A DNA stretch of 64,000 nt from Candidatus Bandiella woodruffii (lineage in GTDB: Bacteria; Pseudomonadota; Alphaproteobacteria; Rickettsiales; Midichloriaceae): the NCBI RefSeq assembly GCF_034359465.1, contig NZ_CP110820.1, forward strand, positions 310,001-374,000. The letters run 5' to 3'. Of this stretch, positions 56,732 to 64,000 are shown piece by piece. How positions within the stretch are numbered: position 1 is the stretch's first letter; the number at the start of each line of letters is the position of its first letter. The notes below the pieces were generated by a model. It worked only from the letters and a program-made list of their open reading frames with translations, was not told the origin of the DNA and did not search any database. The position numbers were made by a program, and so were the translations under genes.

Positions 56732-57121
56732 TTAGAAAATCATCTTAATCATGATAGCAGCAACCATGGCAAAATTAGCAAGGAGAATAGGGATAATCCA
56801 TTTAATCATGTCTACCTTTGCCTCTATTTTATCCATTCTGCCATTGAGTTTAGCTTCAAGATTATCCATTCTGCCATTAAGTTTAACTTCGAGGTTGCTA
56901 ACCTCATTACGAACAGAAGAAATTTCAGCAGTAAGTTTGGTTTCAAGGTTCTCGACTTTGCTATCAAGTTCAGTGACTTGCTCACGAGTAGCAAGGACAG
57001 AGAGATCAAAGTCACGAGAAGCAAGAAGAGATCTAACAAGAGTTTCGGCTTGTTTTTCATCAAATCCAGTAGCTTGAAGTTCTTTAATATATTTATGAGT
57101 ATCAAAAGTTTTGTAATGCAT
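56732..57121 (-). CDS. DUF1640/CCDC90-like coiled-coil membrane protein, antisense within tra island 2
   Basis: 129 residues: MHYKTFDTHKYIKELQATGFDEKQAETLV, a coiled coil with an internal repeat (KLNGRMDNLEAKLNGRMDKIEAK) and a C-terminal transmembrane helix (WIIPILLANFAMVAAIMI). Convergent with traW (8 bases between stops) and divergent from traU with start codons sharing the palindrome ATGCAT (57116-57121). Homologue at 21743-22069. Confidence 0.78.
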   Translation of the reverse strand: MHYKTFDTHKYIKELQATGFDEKQAETLVRSLLASRDFDLSVLATREQVTELDSKVENLETKLTAEISSVRNEVSNLEVKLNGRMDNLEAKLNGRMDKIEAKVDMIKWIIPILLANFAMVAAIMIKMIF

Positions 57122-57488
57122 AACAAATCCGTAAATAGGATTAAATCTCTAAGTGTCAATAATACGATAAGAATACTGAAAATAACAATAATAGCAATAT
57201 TAATCTTTACAAGTGAGGGAAAAGCAGGATGCACTGGAAGGTTTGTGGACCCGATAGGAGATATATGCTGGGAGTGTTTTTTCCCGGTAACGCTTGGTTC
57301 TATAGAGTTAATGGGGGGAGATATGGCAGATACACAGAACCCTAGTTTACCGATATGTTTGTGTCCGAAGCCACCGATTTCTATACCAATACCAGGGATA
57401 GCAGGAGGGTTTTGGGAGCCAGTGAGGCTTGTTGATGTAACAAAGCATCCGTTTTGTTTTGTTAACTTGGGGGGAATGGAGATAGATT
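57116..57488 (+). pseudogene. traU: F-type conjugation protein TraU, N-terminal stump
   Basis: About 124 codons: a signal peptide (ITIIAILIFTSEGKAG), then CTGRFVDPIGDICWECFFPVTLG and LPICLCPKPPISIPIPGIAGGFWEP, hallmarks of TraU, which is needed for DNA transfer. Cut by an IS6-type fragment. Confidence 0.82.
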
Positions 57489-57595
57489 GGCTCTGTCGCA
57501 TCTGTAATATGATGCAAAAACTTTCAAATTATTTGTATATTTTTCCATTAAGCAGTTAGTGAAAGAAATTTATCAAAGTCAGAATTATAATTGTC
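57489..57595 (-). mobile_element. IS6-type element, copy 6 (107-bp end fragment)
   Basis: Left end GGCTCTGTCGCATCTGTAAT to the last codons of the transposase, then interrupted by the end of copy 7. Confidence 0.92.
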
Positions 57596-57685
57596 GGTTC
57601 TGTCGCATCTGTTGAAACACATAAGAATTTTTGATATTCTGAAAGAAATAGTTGCTGGTAATAATGTTTAAAGTAGACCCAAAAT
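57596..57685 (+). mobile_element. IS6-type element, copy 7 (90-bp end fragment)
   Basis: Opposite end of the element (GGTTCTGTCGCATCTGTTGA onward) to the sixth or seventh codon of the transposase, interrupted by copy 8. Confidence 0.92.
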
Positions 57686-58517
57686 GGCTCTGTCGCATCT
57701 GTAATATGATGCAAAAACTTTCAAATTATTTGTATATTTTTCCATTAAGCAGTTAGTGAAAGAAATTTATCAAAGTCAGAATTATAATTGTCATTGTCAG
57801 CAAGTTGTCCTTTTTTAATCATGTGCAAGAGCTCTATTCCTGCAATAGTCCTGGCGGCACTTCTAAAGGATTTGAAACCAAGCATCGGTCTAGTTCGTTT
57901 CTTTACAAATCTGTGATCGCCTTCTATCCTATTGTTTAGATATTTGTTATGCCTAATTTCTATTTGGTCTTCTTTAGATAATGGCTTATTGATCGAATTC
58001 AAAGCAGAAGTATTAGAGCCACTTTTATCTATATTAACCTTTATAGGCTGGCCACTAGATTTAATTGCTTTCCTGAAAAACGCTTTAGCTGCCCTTTTAT
58101 CTCTTTTTGCTCTTAGCATAAAATCTATGGTATCCCCGTATTTATCAACTGCTCTATACAAATAGACCCATTTACCTTTAACCTTGATATATGTCTCGTC
58201 CATTCTCCAGCTGCCGTTGACTGGCTTTTTTCTTTTTCTGAATCTTCCTTCAAGTATTGGCATAAACTTTACTACCCATCTTTGTAGAGTGGCGTGATCT
58301 ATGTTGAGTCCTCTCAACCCGCCTATCTCTTCTATCTCTCTGTAACTTAAAGAATATCTTCCTTTCATATACAGCGATACCATAATGATTTCTGCGCCAT
58401 ATTCATGGTTCTTAAAATACTTCATTAATTTTGGGTCTACTTTAAACATTATTACCAGCAACTATTTCTTTCAGAATATCAAAAATTCTTATGTGTTTCA
58501 ACAGATGCGACAGAACC
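57686..58517 (-). mobile_element. IS6-type element, copy 8 (832 bp)
   Basis: Complete; right flank is the interior of IS1-type copy 6. Confidence 0.93.
57745..58449 (-). CDS. IS6 family transposase (copy 8)
   Basis: Intact 234-residue enzyme as in copy 1. Confidence 0.93.
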   Translation of the reverse strand: MFKVDPKLMKYFKNHEYGAEIIMVSLYMKGRYSLSYREIEEIGGLRGLNIDHATLQRWVVKFMPILEGRFRKRKKPVNGSWRMDETYIKVKGKWVYLYRAVDKYGDTIDFMLRAKRDKRAAKAFFRKAIKSSGQPIKVNIDKSGSNTSALNSINKPLSKEDQIEIRHNKYLNNRIEGDHRFVKKRTRPMLGFKSFRSAARTIAGIELLHMIKKGQLADNDNYNSDFDKFLSLTA

Positions 58518-59126
58518 CAATTGAGAGTGTATGTTGTTTGCCAACAACATGTTGATGGCGAGGTATAACCTCTGAATAAACAGACCAATCGTCTGTGTAA
58601 TAACTGCAATTATCTCTACTTATGATTTTCCACAATTTTCTAAAGGTTGTAACGTTACGCTTACCAACCACCCAGGCAACAACTCTCTTGAGCTCCCTAC
58701 TATAGGCTTTCCATATCCATAATTTGTTTTTTTGAATCTACAAAATGCCACATCTCATCTATTTCAACTTCTCTCAATTCTTCCGGCACTGTTGGTCTTG
58801 GTATCTTTTTAGCATACAGTATTATCCACTTATATACGCTAGTATGAGCTACTTTAAATAATTTCCCTAGCCATCTAAAGCTACTTTTTCCCATGCTGTA
58901 CAATAACACTGCCAGAGCCTTCATCTCTGGCGAACAGCCTCTTAATTTAGTGTTTGTAAAATTACATCCACACTCTTTGCATTTATACCTTTGCATACCC
59001 CTAATATTACCATTCTTAACGTATTTACTGCTACTGCATTTTTTACACTCTGTATTCATATCTCTATTTTCTTTGTTGCTCGCTATATTTATTTTAGCAT
59101 CTTATCTATCTTATGGCAACACTCCC
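58518..59126 (-). mobile_element. IS1-type element, copy 6 (truncated by IS6 copy 8)
   Basis: Outer terminus intact at 59126; the distal part of the transposase gene is missing beyond 58518. The start codon of the first ORF is changed to ATA (plus-strand TAT near 59088). Confidence 0.9.
58700..59059 (-). pseudogene. IS1 family transposase, first ORF with lost start (copy 6)
   Basis: 119 codons from the next ATG (MNTECKKC); the usual ATG 11 codons earlier is mutated. A7 run present. Confidence 0.75.
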
Positions 59127-59171
59127 TGTAATTAGACACCCTCACTCTTTCATAGTTTTAAGACAAGGTAA

Positions 59172-60029
59172 TCACTTCCATCTATTATGGAACCAAAACC
59201 ATTGATTCGGCGATTCTTTGACCCAATTTTCTAAAACACCATTTATTTTAGTCATTATACTCAATTTTGTATCTTTAGGTGTAATTACTAAAGGTTTGTA
59301 GAACTTTGCATAGTATCTGGTATCTCCGGTTCTTATTATTTTAGCCATCACGATTGGTACCTGATATTTTAGAGCTAAAGTTGCAGGCAGTGCCGTTGTC
59401 ATAGCTTTCTTTTTAAAAAACGGGACTGCGATACCGTCGCTTATTTTTTGGTCAACCATCAGCCCAACAGTTTTGTTTTTTTTAAGGTCCCTTACAATCT
59501 CTCTTACCCCTGGCACTCCGGTTGCTATAAGTGAAACATCGAATGAATCACGTAATTTATTGATCAATCTGTTAGCATAAGGGTTATTGGATGGTCTATA
59601 TACCAAACTTAAGTCTAAATTATGTTCCTTTGCAAGCCTGCTTATCAGTTCCCAATTACCTATATGAGCTGAGATAAGCAAGGCTTTGGATGATGGGATA
59701 TTTTCTGGGTTTATAATTTGGACTCGGTCGAAGAACTCTTCTTTCGGCATTTTATGCCAGTGGGGTAGCTCTCCAATTATTGACCCAAAATGTTGCCATG
59801 TGTCCAGAATTAATTTCTTTCTATGCTCGGTGTCTATGTTTGGAAAGCATAACTGTATGTTCTTCTCCATCACCATATTTTCTTTCAGAATAGTACCAAT
59901 GAATCTTAATAAGCGTCCACCAAGTGCTGAAGATGTTTCTATTCTAAAGGACTTGAATAAGAAATAAAAAAAGTATATGAAAAAAGCTTCTACCAAATAC
60001 CGGACTCTTTTTTGCCAAGATAACGACAT
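59172..60029 (-). CDS. Lipid A biosynthesis acyltransferase (LpxL/HtrB family)
   Basis: 285 residues of the lysophospholipid acyltransferase superfamily: an N-terminal membrane helix, LLISAHIGNWELISRL with the catalytic HxxxxE, SLVYRPSNNPYANRLI and VGLMVDQKISDGIAVPFF. It transfers secondary acyl chains to lipid A in the inner membrane. A lipid A-making rickettsia is implied. Three bases separate it from the HIT gene. Confidence 0.86.
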   Translation of the reverse strand: MSLSWQKRVRYLVEAFFIYFFYFLFKSFRIETSSALGGRLLRFIGTILKENMVMEKNIQLCFPNIDTEHRKKLILDTWQHFGSIIGELPHWHKMPKEEFFDRVQIINPENIPSSKALLISAHIGNWELISRLAKEHNLDLSLVYRPSNNPYANRLINKLRDSFDVSLIATGVPGVREIVRDLKKNKTVGLMVDQKISDGIAVPFFKKKAMTTALPATLALKYQVPIVMAKIIRTGDTRYYAKFYKPLVITPKDTKLSIMTKINGVLENWVKESPNQWFWFHNRWK

Positions 60030-60032
60030 GGT

Positions 60033-60404
60033 CTAAAGATGATATTTATCGTTTTGAACCAATTGACCCAATGGCTTGCCCGCAAGTATATGTACGTGAA
60101 AATGTTCCACAGTTTGCATGGCGTTTTTTCCATGGTTGGTTATTAGTCTGTACCCATCTTTTGCAATACCCAATTGCTGAGCGCTTTTTTGTATTGATAA
60201 GAAGAACCCCCTGATTTGTTCATCTGTTGCTTTTTGAGAAAAATCATCAAATGAAACAAATTCGCCCTTGGGAATCGCTACAAGATGAACAGGTGCGCAA
60301 GGATTAACGTCATGAAAAATTAACGAATAGTGGTCCTCATACACAGTCTTGCAAGGAAGCTCTTTCCTCAAAATTTTAGCAAAAATATTGTTTTTATCGT
60401 ACAT
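60033..60404 (-). CDS. HIT family protein (histidine triad)
   Basis: 123 residues with NIFAKILRKELPCKTVYED, HLVAIPKGEF and the triad QTVEHFHVHILAG (HxHxH). Nucleotide hydrolase or transferase of the HinT branch. Start at the ATG 60404; a TTG at 60425 is the only upstream option and lies close to the tmRNA end. Confidence 0.88.
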   Translation of the reverse strand: MYDKNNIFAKILRKELPCKTVYEDHYSLIFHDVNPCAPVHLVAIPKGEFVSFDDFSQKATDEQIRGFFLSIQKSAQQLGIAKDGYRLITNHGKNAMQTVEHFHVHILAGKPLGQLVQNDKYHL

Positions 60405-60433
60405 TTTTAATCCCAATGATGCCAAGAATAAGA

Positions 60434-60700
60434 GGGAGTATTCTGTTGCCCGGCACTCCCAAAACCGCGCTAAAATAACTTATGCCTTAAGCAGCTAGTG
60501 CGACAGGACGGAAGTTATCATTAGCAGGAACAAACTTTGTGTTTGCAACTATAATATGATCTTTTATAGGAATCACCCTAGGTAAAACTACTCCTTTGAA
60601 TGACTGTCGATACTAATTTCGTCCCCGTAAATAATCATTTTGGTGGAGACGTCGGGCACTGCCCCCGAGTCCAAATCATCTATTACAAATAGACTTTATT
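60434..60700 (-). ncRNA. ssrA: Circularly permuted two-piece tmRNA
   Basis: On the minus strand the acceptor piece comes first and ends GTCTCCACCA (CCA at 60641-60643); after a 14-base spacer the coding piece begins GGGGACGAAATTAGTATCGA (5' end 60626), and GGGGAC pairs with GTCTCC as the acceptor stem. The T arm is TCGGG-GGCAGTG-CCCGA. The tag frame (60487-60546) reads ANTKFVPANDNFRPVALAA-stop from GCAAAC; a shorter reading would begin ANDNF. The piece ends in GCCGGGCAACAGAA and a GGGAGT/ACTCCC stem. The permuted form is the alphaproteobacterial type. The 5' limit of the acceptor piece is approximate. Confidence 0.9.
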
Positions 60701-60950
60701 ACCATAGCTATGAAGCATCCTGATTGTAGCAAATTTTTGCATTTTGAGCAAATAATTTTATGATGCTAATCATTCATATTCTTAGCTCTTTTTAAACAAA
60801 GCTATCTGTCTTCTATAAAATTTCCAACTTTTATTTTACGAGAGGTATACAATATTTGGAAATTAGATTGACTATAATTGTTTCTCCAATAGACTCCTTT
60901 CTTTATGTTTTATATTATACAGAGCACATTTTGAAAAATACAGGTTAATC

Positions 60951-62306
60951 ATGAGTAAAAATAAGATGTTTGTTTGCCAAAATTGCGGGACGGTTTTTCA
61001 GAAATGGCAGGGCAAATGCGATGAGTGTGGCACATGGAGCAGTATAACAGAAGAAATACTGGATTCTCAAATCTCCAAGAAAATCTCCAGAAAAGACATC
61101 ATTAGTCTATCCGAATTGAGTAATTTAAGTGACATCAGTGTGGATTTCTCACGTATAGACACTAATATTACTGAGGTTAACAGGCTGTTAGGGGGCGGGT
61201 TGGTTAGTAGCTCTGCCATATTGATTGCTGGAGACCCGGGCATAGGTAAATCAACGTTAATATTAGAGTTATGTAACAAACTTGCCAATCAAGATTTTAC
61301 AACTATCTATATCAGTGGTGAAGAAGCGTTATCACAGATAAAGCTACGTGCTGAAAGACTAGGGGTGCTAAATAAGCATATACACATCGCTAATACCACT
61401 TCTCTTGAACACTTGTTGGCTATGGTTGGTAAAATCAAACCCTTACTACTGGTGATTGATTCAGTACAGACACTTTATTTTGAAAAACTTGATTCCCCCC
61501 CTGGGACAATAAGCCAAATACGTATATGTACCCATGAGTTAATTCAGGTTTGTAAAAAAAATAACGTTACTCTCATCCTTATAGGACATATAACCAAAGA
61601 GGGGCAAATTGCTGGTCCTAAGGTTTTGGAGCATATGGTAGATGTTGTTCTTTCCTTTGAAGGCGAAAATACTCAGCAATTCAGGATCATTAGAGCAACA
61701 AAAAATCGTTATGGTTCAACCAATGAAATAGCTCTGTTTGAGATGAGCTCTAAAGGTTTACATGAAGTGACAAATCCGTCTGAAATATTTTTGCCACAGG
61801 AGAAAGATGGGGTTGATAAGCAAGGTTCTTGCATTTTTGCAAGCATAGAGGGGACAAGAACTATTTTGCTTGAGGTGCAAGCCCTGGTGGTGCCAAGTTT
61901 TCTTCCAACGCCAAGACGGGCAACAATTGGATGGGATTATAACAGACTTGCAATGCTTATTGCCGTGCTGAACGCCAAGATGAATATTAACTTAATGAAT
62001 AAGGAGATTTACTTGAACATTGTTGGTGGTCTTAAAGTAAATGAAACTGCTGCAGATTTGGCTGTTGTTGCATCATTGATTTCTGCGAACAAGAATATAT
62101 CGATCCCAAGGGATATGATATTTTTTGGAGAAGTTGGTTTGTCAGGCGAGGTAAGGCAGGTTAATAATACAGAAAACAGACTTATAGAAGCTAGTAAATT
62201 AGGATTTAAAAAAGCCATTATCCCATCTCAAAGAAAAAAGTTTTCTTGCAATATGGAAATAATTGAGTTAAAGCACATAAATGAACTCAAGAAAGTTTTG
62301 ATCTAA
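60951..62306 (+). CDS. radA: DNA repair protein RadA
   Basis: 451 residues: N-terminal zinc finger CQNCGTVFQKWQGKCDECG, RecA-like core with Walker A AGDPGIGKSTL, the RadA-specific KNRYGSTNE (usual KNRFG) and a Lon-protease-like C-terminal domain (FFGEVGLSGEVRQV). It helps process recombination intermediates. It is divergent from the tmRNA; a possible promoter TTGACT (60868-60873) lies 80 bases upstream. Confidence 0.95.
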   Translation: MSKNKMFVCQNCGTVFQKWQGKCDECGTWSSITEEILDSQISKKISRKDIISLSELSNLSDISVDFSRIDTNITEVNRLLGGGLVSSSAILIAGDPGIGKSTLILELCNKLANQDFTTIYISGEEALSQIKLRAERLGVLNKHIHIANTTSLEHLLAMVGKIKPLLLVIDSVQTLYFEKLDSPPGTISQIRICTHELIQVCKKNNVTLILIGHITKEGQIAGPKVLEHMVDVVLSFEGENTQQFRIIRATKNRYGSTNEIALFEMSSKGLHEVTNPSEIFLPQEKDGVDKQGSCIFASIEGTRTILLEVQALVVPSFLPTPRRATIGWDYNRLAMLIAVLNAKMNINLMNKEIYLNIVGGLKVNETAADLAVVASLISANKNISIPRDMIFFGEVGLSGEVRQVNNTENRLIEASKLGFKKAIIPSQRKKFSCNMEIIELKHINELKKVLI

Positions 62307-62323
62307 AATTAGAAGCCAGAAAT

Positions 62324-63154
62324 ATGGATTTTAGTGCAATGAATTATGTTGACTATACGGTAGTTGTGGTCATTGCTATATCTGGGGTTTTTGGGTTATA
62401 TCGTGGGTTTATCACTTCTGCTGTTAGTCTATTGGGGTGGGTATTGGCCATTGTTCTAACTTACCAACTTTACCCCCAGGCTGAAGTTTATTTGTCCGAA
62501 CACATAAAGTCCAAAGCATTAGTCGTAATAGTTGCCTCTGGTGGGCTGCTGATTGCTTTGCTTATAATTTTTGGAATAATCAACTCCGTGCTTTACAAAT
62601 TGATTGGTGATTTAAAGAAAAGTCTTATTGACAGAGCAGTTGGTCTGTTGTTTGGCTTGGCCAGGGGTTTTTTCATATTATCATTTTTATTCTTATGTTT
62701 TTCCATTAGTTTAAAATTACTTATTGGCAAAAAAGAAGAATTGGTTGAACAGGATTATCCTAAAGCGATTATTGGTGCAACTAGTTTTAAGTTGATGGAA
62801 AATGGGGCTTTAGCTCTAAAAACATTTTTGCCAGAATCCATAAATGAGAGATTTGCAAAATTGTATGATGGTGCCGACAAAAAAGAGGTAGATAAGAGGT
62901 TTATTGATAACGCGATAGATAAACTAACCGAGTTTACATCTGATGAAGAGATAAAAAACATCAACATCATGCGCCAAGATTTATCCTCAACTGAATCTGA
63001 AGAAATGATAGATATTAAAACACTCAGATATTTATTTGACAACTATAAGAAAAAGTTAAAAGACGGAAGTGTAAAGAGTGAGGTGTTCACTCCTAAGGAG
63101 ATGCAGAAAATTGAATCAATTGTGAACGGCGTTTCAACTGGCTCATTAAAGTGA
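62324..63154 (+). CDS. cvpA: CvpA family membrane protein
   Basis: 276 residues: an N-terminal module with four membrane helices (YVDYTVVVVIAISGVFGLYRGF is the CvpA signature) followed by a long charged soluble tail predicted helical. CvpA proteins affect envelope homeostasis and colicin V export; the long tail is typical of Alphaproteobacteria. It follows radA after 17 bases. The IS5-type copy 5 starts 33 bases after its stop. Confidence 0.82.
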   Translation: MDFSAMNYVDYTVVVVIAISGVFGLYRGFITSAVSLLGWVLAIVLTYQLYPQAEVYLSEHIKSKALVVIVASGGLLIALLIIFGIINSVLYKLIGDLKKSLIDRAVGLLFGLARGFFILSFLFLCFSISLKLLIGKKEELVEQDYPKAIIGATSFKLMENGALALKTFLPESINERFAKLYDGADKKEVDKRFIDNAIDKLTEFTSDEEIKNINIMRQDLSSTESEEMIDIKTLRYLFDNYKKKLKDGSVKSEVFTPKEMQKIESIVNGVSTGSLK

Positions 63155-63187
63155 GGCTTAACAAAGTTTTTATTTTAACTTGTATTA

Positions 63188-63588
63188 GATAGTGTCGTCA
63201 TGAGATTTGTGGTATAATATGAAAGAAAAGATAAATCAGGAGTAAAAATGGATTTAGGGCTACATAGGCATGATATAACAGATAATATGTGGGATTTGAT
63301 AAAGGATCATTTGCCAGGAAGGGAGGGTACGTGGGGAGGTTTGGCACATAATAACAGAAGATTCATTAACGCAGTATTTTGGATATTAAGAACAGGTTCT
63401 CCCTGGAGAGATTTGCCTTCAGAATATGGAGGATGGAAAAATACACATAAAAGATTTTGCAGATGGAGAGACAAAAGGATATGGGAGGCTTTATTGGAGA
63501 TATTTGTGAAAGAACCTGATATGGAATGGTTAATGATAGACGCAAGTCATAGTAAAGTGCATCCACATGCTTCAGGTGCAAAAGGCGG
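63188..63588 (+). mobile_element. IS5/IS427-type element, copy 5 (truncated by IS6 copy 9)
   Basis: First 401 bases of the element, with ORF A from 63248 cut after HASGAKGG by the IS6-type terminus at 63589; the IS6 end supplies a chance ALSHL-stop. Confidence 0.92.
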
Positions 63589-63607
63589 GGCTCTGTCGCA
63601 TCTGTAA
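63248..63607 (+). pseudogene. IS5 family transposase ORF A, truncated (copy 5)
   Basis: 119 codons, keeping the HTH region and the first catalytic Asp (MIDASHSK) but ending in IS6-derived codons. Non-functional. Confidence 0.85.
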
Positions 63608-64000
63608 TATGATGCAAAAACTTTCAAATTATTTGTATATTTTTCCATTAAGCAGTTAGTGAAAGAAATTTATCAAAGTCAGAATTATAATTGTCATTGT
63701 CAGCAAGTTGTCCTTTTTTAATCATGTGCAAGAGCTCTATTCCTGCAATAGTCCTGGCGGCACTTCTAAAGGATTTGAAACCAAGCATCGGTCTAGTTCG
63801 TTTCTTTACAAATCTGTGATCGCCTTCTATCCTATTGTTTAGATATTTGTTATGCCTAATTTCTATTTGGTCTTCTTTAGATAATGGCTTATTGATCGAA
63901 TTCAAAGCAGAAGTATTAGAGCCACTTTTATCTATATTAACCTTTATAGGCTGGCCACTAGATTTAATTGCTTTCCTGAAAAACGCTTTAGCTGCCCTTT
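63589..64000 (-). mobile_element. IS6-type element, copy 9 (continues beyond window)
   Basis: Begins GGCTCTGTCGCATCTGTAAT and runs off the end; the C-terminal part of the transposase (from 63648) is readable and intact. Confidence 0.93.

Overview
The window reads as part of the chromosome of an obligately intracellular alphaproteobacterium of the order Rickettsiales. The evidence is low GC, a circularly permuted two-piece tmRNA gene, a VirD4 coupling protein, remnants of F-type (tra) conjugation islands like the Rickettsiales amplified elements, a gene-transfer-agent tail gene in pieces, and very heavy insertion-sequence load. I cannot name the genus.

Layout. 1-14.3 kb is ordinary housekeeping DNA with no mobile elements: dnaE (5' part), ruvC, midA, hda, an AEC transporter, murD, pyrG and secG on the minus strand, ftsB-like, comF (frameshifted), lgt, ubiK-like, an aspartic protease, then a dapB-dapA-dapF-aminotransferase operon. 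14.3-19.4 kb is an IS-damaged stretch with the start of a GTA tail gene, xerC and stacked IS copies. 19.4-28.3 kb holds tra island 1 (traC, traW, an antisense DUF1640 gene, traN in pieces), a VapBC toxin-antitoxin pair, a second antitoxin with a beheaded toxin, and a bioA stump. 28.6-31.1 kb is pdhA-wrbA-like-pdhB. 31.1-45 kb alternates housekeeping genes (der, ahpD, trpS, glyA, tRNA-Leu, virD4, murE) with five IS6-type loci and stumps of RDD, manC-type and GTA genes. 45-55 kb is accessory: an IS630 remnant, a broken NACHT-HEAT gene of visibly higher GC, an IS5-type element, a DUF4143 ATPase and a truncated unknown protein. 55.2-57.5 kb is tra island 2 (peptidase stump, traW, antisense DUF1640, traU stump). 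57.5-59.1 kb is an IS pile-up. 59.2-63.2 kb is housekeeping again: lpxL-like, HIT, tmRNA, radA, cvpA. The window ends inside an IS6-type copy.

Three IS families dominate and are nearly identical between copies: an IS6-type element of 832 bp (nine loci), an IS1-type element of about 786 bp (eight loci including fragments) and an IS5/IS427-type element of 834 bp (seven loci including fragments). A second IS1-type element sits inside one IS6 copy with a clean 8-bp target duplication. Recombination between copies has reshaped the region: the 8-bp duplication of one IS6 insertion is now split between two copies in inverted orientation, which lets the ancestral 3' end of trpS be reconstructed.

The genes worth most attention are: a DapF homologue with both catalytic cysteines replaced by serine; a virD4 with an in-frame amber codon; a NACHT-HEAT gene with two independent lesions; an antisense DUF1640 gene lodged between traW and traU in both tra islands; and IS1-type copies that differ in A-run length at the transposase frameshift site. 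I did not find a clearly new complete system; most accessory genes are in decay.
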